Source: JAQUPP01 sp041649955
Lineage (GTDB): Bacteria; Patescibacteriota; Patescibacteriia; UBA2591; JAQUPP01
Reading direction: 5' to 3'
DNA: 62,671 bases
NCBI GenBank assembly: GCA_041649955.1
Contig: JBAZMD010000004.1
Location: 1 to 62,671 of the forward strand
Position numbers and translations under genes: made by a program. Shown here piece by piece: positions 51,744 through 60,919 of the stretch; positions within the stretch are counted from its first letter, which is position 1, and the number at the start of each line of letters is the position of its first letter. The notes under the pieces are model-generated. The model was not told the DNA's origin. It saw nothing but the letters and a program-made list of their open reading frames with translations, and did no database searches.

Positions 51744-54686
51744 TTAATCAAGAATATCCTTAAGTCCCCAAAATGCGCTACTTCCTTTCTCAATAAGCGT
51801 ATTTATTAAATCTGTCACTTTTTGTTTTATCGTATTATCACCGTTTTTATAGATAGTCGTTAAGGCTTCTTTGATTTCAGTATGATGTATAAGAGGTGCA
51901 CGACGGTTCTGGATCAGATTGTTTTTTGAGTCAAGTAGATAGTTTGAAATAATTTCCAATGTCTTCCCCCCATTTTTTTCTGCAAAGGTAGGTAATCGCT
52001 TTAAAAGCCCATAGTCCCAATCAATCTCGCCGTTAGACTTTTTAAGCGTCTCTGCTATTTTCTCAACCACGATTTTATCATCTAATACTTCTATCTCTCG
52101 ATTTATCCAAAAACCAAAACCAGATAAAGCTTTTGGCTCTGAAACATTTTTCAAGGCCCAATTCCAAAATTTAATAAGTTTTTCCTTACTTACCTTATTT
52201 TCTTTTAACCATTTGTTTCCGGCTTGATCTCGTGTTAAGCAACTACGTCCGATAAACGATATAAATTCTTGGTGTCGGGTTGTGTTGGGAGTATTCCAGA
52301 ATTGTATAAATAAAGGATCGCTTATTTTTAAACCTAAGTGAGCAAAAGCAAGTGCGAGATGAATTGCCAAAGATTCATCAAGACCCTTTGAATATTTCCT
52401 TTGAGTGTAATCTTTAGGATCAAGCGTGATTGCGTGGCTATAGTAATCTTTAAGTTTAACGAATAACTTGTCGTATAAAGTATTTGATAGATAACCCTCC
52501 CATGACGCTAAGTAGGTATCTTTTTTATTCGGATCATCTTTGGGAAAAATCTCGAGAAAGAGACCAGCTATAAATTTTTTATCTCGAAAATAAAACGGTG
52601 CTAAATATCGGCCGATAACAAACCGGACAGCAAGAGAATCATCAGTAAGAGCCTTTTTATAAAATTCTTTAACATCATCTGCCAGGGTTTCCCCATCATT
52701 TTCGGTAAACACAACAAATGCTTCATAGGCTCGTCCCCGGACAGAATTAATGGCTATATGATATAGCTCACCATATTCTGGTTTTTCGTCTTCTTTTGAT
52801 GGACTATCTTTAATGGTAAACAAGTATGAAATCAAATTCTTGATTTTTTCTCTGTATTCTTTACGAACTTGCTCTTTCATTTCCTTGTTTTCCAAAATAT
52901 AAAGCAAAATATCTGCAATTACTTTATGGACAGTTACCCAATCGGCTAACCAAGACTTGTCATTTTTTCTTTTAAATGGTGTTTTCTCTCCCTCGTTTTT
53001 AATCACTTCGAATAGACCAAAGATCTGATTAATTTGATCAAAGGTTAATAATTGCTTATTGCGAAGCATTTCTTCAATGCCACGTAAAAGTGAATATAAA
53101 TAGTGAGGATGAATATCATCCCTATCAAAAAAAGAATTAATATTATTTAAATATTCCTCCGTTCTTTTTTTAATATCTTCTTTTAGGGCATCACCAAGGC
53201 CTTCAACGCCACGAGGATTTAAAAAATCATCATCTTTAAATTGCTCATTTAGCTTCTCTGCTGTCCATTTAGTTTTTAAATTCGCGACAATTTGATCAAT
53301 CATGAAATCATTAAGATTTACTGGGGACCTGTGTTGTACTGTACCACCTCTTATTTCGCCAATTGATGGTTCTGGTGTGTTATTAATTTTGTCTGGGGAA
53401 ATTCCAAATTTTCCCTCTGCCTGTTTTTTTTCATCGGGAGTAAGGTGATCCTTAATAAAACCGAGAATCTTTATACCATCTCGTTCTCTCCATTTTTTCT
53501 TATCTTTATCTTCAAGCTCCGATCCAAAATATTCAAACACTTTTTCAACATATTTTCTTTGTTCTGTTTTTGGATCAAGGACGCCAAAACCTCGAATTAA
53601 CGCTTGATGATATTCGGATCCGCTCTCAATCTCGAAATATCGCTCACCAACATCAAATACCTTAAAGAATGCATCTTGTAATTCTTTTTTAAATGTTTTT
53701 GGACACTGTGCCAGAGCGAACAATCTCAACCGCCACATTGAACGACATGAAGGCAGTTTATTAATATATTCAAATAATCTTTTTGCTTCATTAACATCAC
53801 CACATTTCTTGCCAATAGTTCTCTCAATTAACTTCTTAATAGTAGCGGCGAGATTTTTTACATCCTCTCGATATGAGACACTTCTCTTGTTCTGAATTTC
53901 AAGCGTGAAGAAATCAACATCAAATAAAGAGAAGAAATCTACATAATCAAAAACTTTTGTTTCGTTAAGTTCAGACAATTTTATAATCTCCGCCATTATG
54001 CCGGTAGTAATTTGAAGCGCTTTTTCTATGTAAGATTCATCGAGGTTCGTCAGTGCCTCAAAAATACCAGAATCATTTAAATCACTGATATAAAAAGGGT
54101 TATCCATACTACAGCCAATTTCTTTTTTCGCAATTTCTGTTTTGCTTCTTATGGTAAGAATGGCTTGAGCTAATTCTAAAATTGCATCGTCTTGTTTTTT
54201 CTCAACTAATTTCTTAATAATTTTTTCAAAGTCATAACCGGATTTGCGCAAATTTTTTATTAAGCAAACCCACTTTTCGTCTCTTATTTTAGCCGTGAGC
54301 ATTTTTATTTGTTCAGCTGGAAGCTTGTCTATGATCCACAAGAAGCGTTCAATAACCTCAGAATTAAACTTTTCTTTTTTGGTAGCAGTGTCTTTATCAA
54401 GTATAATTTCCGTAACCTTGGTGGGGTTTTTCTCGGCCATTCTTTCTAAATAATCAAGCCCTGAAATGCGATAAGAGCGTTGAGTAGAATTTTCTGCATT
54501 ATTTTTTATTTCATCAAGAAAACCTTCTTGCCAAAGCCAAGCGAGCCAAGATTCATCAGCTTGGGAGAAAAAAAATCGTTTAGCATCATCGTTTAAGAGT
54601 AAACCTCGAGCGACTTTAACGTCCGCAGATTCAACACCTGCTTTAAAAAATTCTTCTATTTTTTTATGTAATGCAAGTTGATTCAT
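51744..54686 (-). CDS. Very large alpha-helical (HEAT-like) protein of unknown function, 980 aa
   Basis: No known catalytic motif is visible. Near the N-terminus, KRFFFSQADESWLAWLWQEGFL followed by YLERMAEKNPTKVTEIIL resembles the opening of other large helical proteins found in bacterial accessory regions. The rest is a long run of paired helices with W/F-rich turns, as in HEAT or ARM arrays, which usually form scaffolds or sensors. The 5' end overlaps the 221-codon gene by 23 nt, so the two are made together. Its position between two restriction loci suggests a defence role; that is inference. Confidence 0.65.
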   Translation of the reverse strand: MNQLALHKKIEEFFKAGVESADVKVARGLLLNDDAKRFFFSQADESWLAWLWQEGFLDEIKNNAENSTQRSYRISGLDYLERMAEKNPTKVTEIILDKDTATKKEKFNSEVIERFLWIIDKLPAEQIKMLTAKIRDEKWVCLIKNLRKSGYDFEKIIKKLVEKKQDDAILELAQAILTIRSKTEIAKKEIGCSMDNPFYISDLNDSGIFEALTNLDESYIEKALQITTGIMAEIIKLSELNETKVFDYVDFFSLFDVDFFTLEIQNKRSVSYREDVKNLAATIKKLIERTIGKKCGDVNEAKRLFEYINKLPSCRSMWRLRLFALAQCPKTFKKELQDAFFKVFDVGERYFEIESGSEYHQALIRGFGVLDPKTEQRKYVEKVFEYFGSELEDKDKKKWRERDGIKILGFIKDHLTPDEKKQAEGKFGISPDKINNTPEPSIGEIRGGTVQHRSPVNLNDFMIDQIVANLKTKWTAEKLNEQFKDDDFLNPRGVEGLGDALKEDIKKRTEEYLNNINSFFDRDDIHPHYLYSLLRGIEEMLRNKQLLTFDQINQIFGLFEVIKNEGEKTPFKRKNDKSWLADWVTVHKVIADILLYILENKEMKEQVRKEYREKIKNLISYLFTIKDSPSKEDEKPEYGELYHIAINSVRGRAYEAFVVFTENDGETLADDVKEFYKKALTDDSLAVRFVIGRYLAPFYFRDKKFIAGLFLEIFPKDDPNKKDTYLASWEGYLSNTLYDKLFVKLKDYYSHAITLDPKDYTQRKYSKGLDESLAIHLALAFAHLGLKISDPLFIQFWNTPNTTRHQEFISFIGRSCLTRDQAGNKWLKENKVSKEKLIKFWNWALKNVSEPKALSGFGFWINREIEVLDDKIVVEKIAETLKKSNGEIDWDYGLLKRLPTFAEKNGGKTLEIISNYLLDSKNNLIQNRRAPLIHHTEIKEALTTIYKNGDNTIKQKVTDLINTLIEKGSSAFWGLKDILD

Positions 54687-55329
54687 ATTTTATTTTTTTT
54701 TCATCATAAAGGAACTCTGAAAAAATTTTATAAAAATTAAACACAAAAATTATACAAAAGCTTTCAAAAATACTCTCAAATGTTTCAAGGTCAAGATATT
54801 TTTCAAATTGGTCTGGGATTTGAATTTCCTCTTTGTCTAAATCTTTAACCAATTTCGATATCTCTTGTGCCGCATTATAACTTCTCTCATAATTAAGATG
54901 AACAATCTCACTAAGGAAGTTTTTTATTTTTTTATTCAGATCAAGTCTTAAGGAAATGTCTGGTCTCTCCGTATCAATGTTTTTATACCACTTTGTTAAA
55001 CTCGTTGGGTCTATAAATATATAAATTTCCCGGAGATCTGCCGCTATATGTCGAATTGTGAAAGAATCCTTTGTTTCAAATTTTGTACCAAAAAGAGTTT
55101 GTGAGTTCAATATTAAATCCATTACATTTATTGTTTTTCCATTCGAACTCGCGTTCCATAGCAATTGTAAATATAGGGATACTGCTTTGATTATTCCTTT
55201 CTTAATTGTTGTGAATAATTCAGGCCTTTTTCCAACTAGAGTAGACTCTACATCTAAAGAATACCCTCGTTGCTTTTGCAAAACAGGATCAGTAGTTTTA
55301 TTAAGATTTTCTAAAACTTCATCTTCCAT
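54664..55329 (-). CDS. Partner protein of unknown function, 221 aa
   Basis: A mostly helical, soluble protein: LENLNKTTDPVLQKQRGYSL at the start, a hydrophobic core segment KKGIIKAVSLYLQLLWNAS, and a C-terminal hydrophobic helix SIFESFCIIFVFNFYKIFSEF that could touch the membrane. No family is recognised. It overlaps the 980-codon gene by 23 nt and is upstream of it, making a two-gene module. Upstream lie remnants of a restriction-type gene, not an obvious promoter. Confidence 0.6.
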   Translation of the reverse strand: MEDEVLENLNKTTDPVLQKQRGYSLDVESTLVGKRPELFTTIKKGIIKAVSLYLQLLWNASSNGKTINVMDLILNSQTLFGTKFETKDSFTIRHIAADLREIYIFIDPTSLTKWYKNIDTERPDISLRLDLNKKIKNFLSEIVHLNYERSYNAAQEISKLVKDLDKEEIQIPDQFEKYLDLETFESIFESFCIIFVFNFYKIFSEFLYDEKKIKYESTCIT

Positions 55330-55331
55330 AC

Positions 55332-55466
55332 TTAATAATTTCTAATTACTTCCTTTTTTTCATATATTAAACTATAGAGCTTATACATCAGCCTGTCTAT
55401 CTGATGTATAAGGTCACTAACCTTTGTTTTTCTTTCTATCCAATTAAAAAGCCAGGATCTTTTGAT
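55332..55466 (-). pseudogene. C-terminal fragment of a restriction/modification-type protein
   Basis: An open 44-codon stretch without a start codon translates to IKRSWLFNWIERKTKVSDLI and then HQIDRLMYKLYSLIYEKKEV. The phrase IDxxVYKLYGLT is the usual C-terminal tail of type II/IIG methylases and specificity subunits. Only the tail remains, so it is a remnant. It overlaps the end of the 67-codon ORF at 55444. Confidence 0.55.
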
Positions 55467-55647
55467 TTAACCTAATTTTAGTTTTTAGAATAAGAAAAGT
55501 GCCAAAAATAAGATCAATCGTTGATAAAGTAAAAATCACTGGGTGATTTTCTATTTTATTCAATACGGGTAAAGTCAACTGATTAATAACTATCAGCGTT
55601 TGGTGTAAGAGTGTTGAAATAAAGTTGTCAGGTATAGGAATATACAT
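55444..55647 (-). CDS. Possible small membrane protein, 67 aa
   Basis: MYIPIPDNFISTLLHQTLIV opens a protein with two weak hydrophobic segments. It has no Shine-Dalgarno and no recognised family, and its end overlaps the decayed R-M fragment. It could be real or a chance ORF in a decaying region. Confidence 0.35.
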   Translation of the reverse strand: MYIPIPDNFISTLLHQTLIVINQLTLPVLNKIENHPVIFTLSTIDLIFGTFLILKTKIRLNQKILAF

Positions 55648-55691
55648 AAATTTACTTTACTAAGTATTTTATTAGCCAGGTAGTCAAGGGC

Positions 55692-56402
55692 TTATGGTTC
55701 ATAATACCAGCTATTATTTCCATAATTATAGACAAATCCCGTTGGAAGTTTTTTTTCAATTAACCTATCGGCCTCATCTTTAACTTCACATGAGATCCTT
55801 ATTTCTATTTTTTCTCTTTGTTTTGCTTTTTCTTTAACCCAATTAGGTATTCCTAATCCGGGTGCCATTATTTGAGAAAATGCATTAAGATTCCAGGCTT
55901 TAATTCCTCCATAATAACCTTCGGATACTTCTTCTACTTTATCGCCTGAGATAAACTTTATTTTTACATATGCTTTGTATTTCTTTGTTTCTTGATTTTG
56001 GATTACAAACCATACTTTCCAATCTTTCAAAAAGTCAAAATAAATCGTACCCGACAATACTGAGGCAATCTGATAACTTACCAACGCAGAATCATTTTTA
56101 TCAGCTACATTTTCACTCGTGGGCTGTAAAGTTTTTTGAGCTTCTTGTTCAATTAGTTTAACTTCGGCTCCTAACTTTTTATCTAGTAGTTTTTGATTCT
56201 GATACCATCTTCTTCCAGCCCATACCATAATCCAAATATTAATAATAAAAACCAGACTAAGTCCAATTACAAAACCAGGCCAAATATTTAATGCTAAGTT
56301 GCTAGAAATAAAAATTCCTATTCCACTTACCACAAACAAAATAGTCCCCAAAGACATTAAAAACTTATAGAAGTCATCATAAACTAATTTTGGTAATTCC
56401 AT
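55692..56402 (-). CDS. Membrane protein of unknown function, 236 aa
   Basis: From the ATG at 56402: MELPKLVYDDFYKFLMSLGT, two close membrane helices (ILFVVSGIGIFISSNLALNIWPGFVIGLSLVFIINIWIMVWAG), a basic/coiled-coil linker, and a ~130-residue soluble domain with a beta pattern (VWFVIQNQETKKYKAYVKIKF, YYGGIKAWNLNAFSQI). A membrane-tethered sensor layout is plausible. The TTG start seven codons upstream would lie inside an R-M gene remnant. It is downstream of the restriction operon on the same strand. Confidence 0.6.
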   Translation of the reverse strand: MELPKLVYDDFYKFLMSLGTILFVVSGIGIFISSNLALNIWPGFVIGLSLVFIINIWIMVWAGRRWYQNQKLLDKKLGAEVKLIEQEAQKTLQPTSENVADKNDSALVSYQIASVLSGTIYFDFLKDWKVWFVIQNQETKKYKAYVKIKFISGDKVEEVSEGYYGGIKAWNLNAFSQIMAPGLGIPNWVKEKAKQREKIEIRISCEVKDEADRLIEKKLPTGFVYNYGNNSWYYEP

Positions 56403-56409
56403 GATATGT

Positions 56410-56508
56410 TTAAAAATTCTCAATAATTTTTATTTCCTCCAGCGTGAGGCCATAGAGTTTATAAACTGCCTCGTCTATTTGGCATTTAAGTTTTTTATTA
56501 TCATAATT
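56410..56508 (-). pseudogene. Second R-M-type C-terminal fragment (KLYGLT tail)
   Basis: In the frame shifted relative to the methyltransferase just upstream, an open stretch reads NYDNKKLKCQIDEAVYKLYG and LTLEEIKIIENF before TAA. The phrase IDEAVYKLYGLTxEEIKIIE is a typical C-terminus of type II restriction-methylase proteins. It starts inside the end of the methyltransferase gene (stop at 56501) without an initiation codon. Confidence 0.55.
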
Positions 56509-57274
56509 TTTTGATTCTTAAATTACTAATTTTTACATATTTTCCTTCTTTTTCAATACCAATCCATCTTCGATTAAGTTTTTTTGCAACTACAGCCGTG
56601 GTGCCACTACCTAAAAATGGATCTAACACAACATCACCTCTATTACTTGAAGCTATTATAATTCTCTTTAGCATTTCTTCAGGCTTTTGTGTTGGATGAA
56701 CGGCTCTTCCATTTTTTTCTTTAACTCTTTCTTTGCCTTGTACTAATGGTAATTGCCAAACATCTCTCATTTGTTTTAATGATCCATCCTTCTGTTTTTC
56801 GGGATTCAGTTTCTTTAAATCTTCGTAATTAAAAGTCCATTTTTTCCCTTTAACAGCCCAAACAACAAACTCAGTAGAATGGGTAAAAACTCTTCGTGTC
56901 ATATTTGGCATTGCATTTATTTTTTGCCAAGTAATTATATTATTGATTTTAAAATTAAGCTGTTTAAGAACCATTATAATTTCTGAAATATTATGATGCG
57001 TACAAGATATATATATAGAACCACCATCTTTTAAAATTTTAAAAGATACACTGATCCACTTTCTAGTAAACTGAAGATATTCGGGTGCAGACATTCTATC
57101 CCATTCTTCATTGACCATATACCAATCACCGCCAGTTTTATTTCCTTTCCAATAAAGTCCATTTCCTGAAAGATTATAGGGAGGATCAGCAAAAATAAGA
57201 TCTATAGATCCTTCTTTTATTTCTTTTTTCATTATCTCAACGCAATCTCCTTTATAAATTATATTTGTTTTCAT
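56501..57274 (-). CDS. DNA methyltransferase (N4-cytosine/N6-adenine, beta class), second R-M methylase
   Basis: 257 residues. Motif IV is DLIFADPPYNLSGNG near residue 30, with motif I, VVLDPFLGSGTTAVVAKKL, near the C-terminus, giving the beta-class order. RAVHPTQKPEEML is the conserved substrate-binding part. The ATG at 57274 overlaps the nuclease stop (ATGA), so translation is coupled. Type IIS enzymes read asymmetric sites and need separate methylation of each strand; this enzyme and the LexA-fused D12 methylase most likely share the task. Confidence 0.9.
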   Translation of the reverse strand: MKTNIIYKGDCVEIMKKEIKEGSIDLIFADPPYNLSGNGLYWKGNKTGGDWYMVNEEWDRMSAPEYLQFTRKWISVSFKILKDGGSIYISCTHHNISEIIMVLKQLNFKINNIITWQKINAMPNMTRRVFTHSTEFVVWAVKGKKWTFNYEDLKKLNPEKQKDGSLKQMRDVWQLPLVQGKERVKEKNGRAVHPTQKPEEMLKRIIIASSNRGDVVLDPFLGSGTTAVVAKKLNRRWIGIEKEGKYVKISNLRIKKL

Positions 57275-59214
57275 AATTTTTGTGTCCAATCATTAATTAA
57301 TACGGGTATTTTTTTACCCCATTCGATAGCATTTTTAGAACTCGGTATTTCAGATTTAATAATTTCAAACAAACGCTTCATGTCTTGAGTAGAGAATCTT
57401 TTTTGTTTAAAGACATTAAGAATGCCCTTAATTTGTTCTATATTTAGTGGAATAATTGTCATTTCAATTATATCATCGTCAATGGAATATTGTCTGTTAT
57501 TAAAAAATGTAAGTATTGAATTAGTATCGATATTAGGGGCAATAAAAAGGCCGAATACATCTTTTTGACCATTAAATTTTGATTGTATTTTGGCAACATG
57601 TCTTAGGACAGGTTCTGATTCACTACTCCACTGATTAGCTCTCATACTCAGAGTAACTTCTGTTACTAAAACGAAATTTTCATATTCAAATACCATATCT
57701 GGCTGGTTTCCAGCAGCATGATTTATAGGTTGTAATTCATCATCAAGTTTGAAATTTCTTGCTTCATAAGGCTTATTCGTAAGGGTGTCAATCGCCAAGA
57801 ATACTCTCCATGTATTCCATTCTAGATATGCTGGATAATAAGCTTCGCCTCCCAGAATTTGTTTAGTGAGAATTAAGTCGTAAAAATTAATTATGTCATC
57901 TACTTGTTTTTCTTCTCTCTGTGAATAATAAAATTCTATCTCTTTTAATTTAAGTAAGTTTGTTTCAATACTTCTGGTCTGTTGTTTTAATCCAATAACA
58001 TCTTGAGCGGGCGCAATATCTTTTCCAACTAAAGTCAATAATTCTCTTGCTCCAACTTTATTAAACAATACTTTTTCTTTGGCTTTTATGACAGATAAAT
58101 GATTTTTGAGGTAATCCGTTTTATCACTTGGGAGGGCCGGCAAAGAATCATTCCAAAGATAGTCGAGATATTCCTTATCTCCTATTAAATTCCATTTCTG
58201 AGAAAGTAAAGATTTAATAAGATCATCTTTTTCGGTTATCGTTATAAGTTTGTCTCTACTTACAGAAAATAATCCGCTTTTTCTTAAATATCTAGCGGTT
58301 AGATCCGCATAATCTCGAAGAGTTGCTATTTTAAGAAATAAGTAATAATTAAGAAATATTTTTTTAACCTCAATCGCCCCCCTTCCAGATTTTATTGTTT
58401 GAGTTATGGCGAGTTGAGTCTTTTTTGCTTTTATGGTGTTTGATCCTTTCCCGCCTTTAGTGATATCTGCTAATAATTGTTTACTCTGATTAGAAATTAT
58501 AAAGGCAGGATTCTTTTTATATCCAGCAACGAGTTTTTTTATTAAAATTACTCTTTCACTAATTTCATCATTAAATACTTCTTCAAGACGAGCGAGTTGA
58601 ACTTTTACATAGAATTCCTTTCTTTTCACCCGACCTTCAATTTTGCTTCTTTGAATTCTATAATCTTTAATCTGTTGAATCATTTTATCAACATCACTCA
58701 TTCTCACAGTGGTATTTAAAAATATACTTATTTCCTCTTTCGACAGTCCCTGCAATTCATAGGTTGTTTTTAAGCTAATAATAAAAGGCAACACGGAAAC
58801 ATTCTTAAATGATGCACCATTTTGTTTCGGTAGGGTACATGGTTTTTGGTATTTTAATAATTGTCGTAAGAAGACCTCATCTTCTATTTCGGGGTTATTT
58901 ATAAGAGATTCGCCAGCTTTAGTTATGATCACTGGTTTTTCTGAAGATTCATAAGCAAAACAAAACCCTAACTGATTTAACACTGATACCCATTTTCTTG
59001 CGTGCTCCTGTTTTCTAGCACTGGTCATACTCCTATAGTCACTTTCATCTATTTCGTAAACCTTATGTTCACGAAATAAGTTAAATAATTTTTCTTGCTG
59101 GGACGTATTCCATTCTTGACTATTAAAATAATTTTTTAATATTTGTAATCCTTCCCGTAATCTATTGGGATTGCGGACTGTAGTTGAGCCAATTGTCCAT
59201 TGAAAATATTTCAT
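57271..59214 (-). CDS. Type IIS restriction endonuclease, AlwI/BstNBI family
   Basis: 647 residues. The start MKYFQWTIGSTTVRNPNRLR is the AlwI-family N-terminus. The C-terminal domain has EWNTWRVF, DDELQPINHAAGNQPDM, FVLVTEVTLSM and SESEPVLRH, which align well with N.BstNBI and relatives; the likely catalytic acids are Asp506, Glu519 and Glu532. Such enzymes cut at a fixed distance from a 5-bp asymmetric site (GGATC or GAGTC in known members). The gene lies 4 nt after the LexA-methylase gene and overlaps the second methylase gene, forming a tight M-R-M operon. Confidence 0.9.
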   Translation of the reverse strand: MKYFQWTIGSTTVRNPNRLREGLQILKNYFNSQEWNTSQQEKLFNLFREHKVYEIDESDYRSMTSARKQEHARKWVSVLNQLGFCFAYESSEKPVIITKAGESLINNPEIEDEVFLRQLLKYQKPCTLPKQNGASFKNVSVLPFIISLKTTYELQGLSKEEISIFLNTTVRMSDVDKMIQQIKDYRIQRSKIEGRVKRKEFYVKVQLARLEEVFNDEISERVILIKKLVAGYKKNPAFIISNQSKQLLADITKGGKGSNTIKAKKTQLAITQTIKSGRGAIEVKKIFLNYYLFLKIATLRDYADLTARYLRKSGLFSVSRDKLITITEKDDLIKSLLSQKWNLIGDKEYLDYLWNDSLPALPSDKTDYLKNHLSVIKAKEKVLFNKVGARELLTLVGKDIAPAQDVIGLKQQTRSIETNLLKLKEIEFYYSQREEKQVDDIINFYDLILTKQILGGEAYYPAYLEWNTWRVFLAIDTLTNKPYEARNFKLDDELQPINHAAGNQPDMVFEYENFVLVTEVTLSMRANQWSSESEPVLRHVAKIQSKFNGQKDVFGLFIAPNIDTNSILTFFNNRQYSIDDDIIEMTIIPLNIEQIKGILNVFKQKRFSTQDMKRLFEIIKSEIPSSKNAIEWGKKIPVLINDWTQKL

Positions 59215-59218
59215 ATTT

Positions 59219-60910
59219 TTATTTTGTTACTTTGCAATAAAATACTCTTTCGGTATGACCCTGAGTATCGCTTTTACCAGTAGTGAATCCTTTATAATCT
59301 CTCTCAAAAACCTCAACTTCACCTCGTTCTCTTAAAATCTCCATGATTCTTTTGTCTGATATTTTAGCATTTGATCTTTCATTTTTCTTTTCCCCAGTAT
59401 TATTATAAGAGAGTAATATATGATTTGTTTGAACGTTCTTAATTAGGTCATGTAATATTTGATCCGCTCCTTTAAGGCAATACCTGCTTTTTAAGTGATT
59501 CCGTTCTATCATTTTCTTGGCGACGCCCTCAACTTTTGGTTTTTTCCAAGTAATTACATTTTCAAGTAGGTGATAGGCGTCTCCATACTGTCTGGAATTA
59601 TATGGTGGGTCAATATAAATAACATCGCATTTTATTTCTTTTACCAATTGATTAGCATCTTTTTGGTATATTTCATTGTTAATATTATTTTTAGGATTAA
59701 TATCTGGCACTAAAAGTTTTATATTTTGTAAAGTATCGAGCTTCTTTCTGTAAGCTTCGTAATGACCAACGGTGTTCGCTACTTTGTCTATCGCATAAAT
59801 CAAAGAAGTGAGTAAAACATTCTTTTCCTCCTGATTAATTTTTTTTGTTTTATCAAGTTTTTCAATTTTTTCTCTGATTGCCCCGATTTTTAAAGCATTT
59901 TCTTCGGTAAAATATGATCCACCAAAAATTTTAGACATGTAGTTTTCTTTTTTTGGATTTAGATCATTTAAATAATCAATAATGGCTGTTATTTTTTCTT
60001 TATTATAATTCTTTGTTTTCAACCAGCAGTGGAGAGAGATATAACTGCTATCTAAAATATCATTAGAAATAATTTTAGTGTCCGGCTGATTGAAATATCG
60101 TCCAACAACACCTGTTCCAGCAAAGATATCACAAAAAGTATAATAACCACGACATTTGTCTGCGACGATATCTCCTATAAAACCTAATAATTTTGTCTTA
60201 TTGCCCAAGAAACGCCTATTATGTATCTGGAGGAGTTGCTCAGTTTTTTGATTTTGAGGAAACATAAATAATGGAAGCTGAGCAGGTTTTGGTAATGGAT
60301 CAAAACGGCTTCGGAATACACCAGTGACCTTGCCCCTAATTTGTACATCTTTTACAAGGATTGGTTTATAAGATTGATTAGCTGGTTGTAACCTAAACTG
60401 ATTCTTTTCTTTATAAATTCTCTTTAGCGTTGCCTCATTGTCATTGACAATAGCAACACCAATTTCACCGTTGTCTACTATGGGTTGTTCTCGGACGATT
60501 ACTGTGTCGCTATCAAAAATACCATCATCTTGCATGCTATCTCCTCGAACTTTTAGGGCGTAGTGTCGGCCTTGTCCAAGTGTCAATTCTTTTGGTATTG
60601 AGATTGTTTCCGGAATTTCTATTGCTTCTATTGGTTCGCCGGCTGCTATTATCCCAAGCAGGGGAATTTCTATAAAATTATAGTTTTTTTTTGGTTCAGA
60701 ATTAATTTCAATAGCTCTGGCCAAATTATCAAATTTTTTTATATACCCTTTATTAATTAGGGCGTTGATATGCTGATGAACAGTAGACACAGCAGATAGC
60801 TTGAGTCTTTTTTTTATTTCCTCAAGAGTAGGCGAATAACCCTTTTCATTAATAAATTTTTTGATGAAATCCAAGGCCTCTTTTTGTCTTTTTGTTATTG
60901 GAATAGGCAT
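59219..60910 (-). CDS. LexA repressor fused to a D12-class adenine DNA methyltransferase
   Basis: One 563-residue frame. Residues 1-~68 are a LexA winged helix (TKRQKEALDFIKKFINEKGY, SPTLEEIKKRLKLSAVSTVH). Residues 80-200 are a complete LexA/S24 autoprotease: cleavage site IIAA-GEPI at Ala90-Gly91, Ser125 in VRGDSMQDDG, Lys163 in EATLKRIY. The spacings (35 and 38 residues) match E. coli LexA (35 and 37). Residues 231-563 are a D12 methyltransferase: RRFLGNKTKLLGFIGDIV (motif X), DIFAGTGVVG (motif I) and IYIDPPYNSRQYG (DPPY at 434-437). It starts the restriction operon and probably represses it. RecA-stimulated cleavage would separate the DNA-binding part from the methylase. Confidence 0.92.
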   Translation of the reverse strand: MPIPITKRQKEALDFIKKFINEKGYSPTLEEIKKRLKLSAVSTVHQHINALINKGYIKKFDNLARAIEINSEPKKNYNFIEIPLLGIIAAGEPIEAIEIPETISIPKELTLGQGRHYALKVRGDSMQDDGIFDSDTVIVREQPIVDNGEIGVAIVNDNEATLKRIYKEKNQFRLQPANQSYKPILVKDVQIRGKVTGVFRSRFDPLPKPAQLPLFMFPQNQKTEQLLQIHNRRFLGNKTKLLGFIGDIVADKCRGYYTFCDIFAGTGVVGRYFNQPDTKIISNDILDSSYISLHCWLKTKNYNKEKITAIIDYLNDLNPKKENYMSKIFGGSYFTEENALKIGAIREKIEKLDKTKKINQEEKNVLLTSLIYAIDKVANTVGHYEAYRKKLDTLQNIKLLVPDINPKNNINNEIYQKDANQLVKEIKCDVIYIDPPYNSRQYGDAYHLLENVITWKKPKVEGVAKKMIERNHLKSRYCLKGADQILHDLIKNVQTNHILLSYNNTGEKKNERSNAKISDKRIMEILRERGEVEVFERDYKGFTTGKSDTQGHTERVFYCKVTK

Positions 60911-60919
60911 GAATAATTG

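Noticed and set aside
59219..60910. LexA-methylase fusion as an artefact of two adjacent genes
   Set aside because: The frame is continuous through the ~30-residue linker, with no stop or alternative start with ribosome-binding site at the junction, and both domains are complete; still worth confirming with reads.
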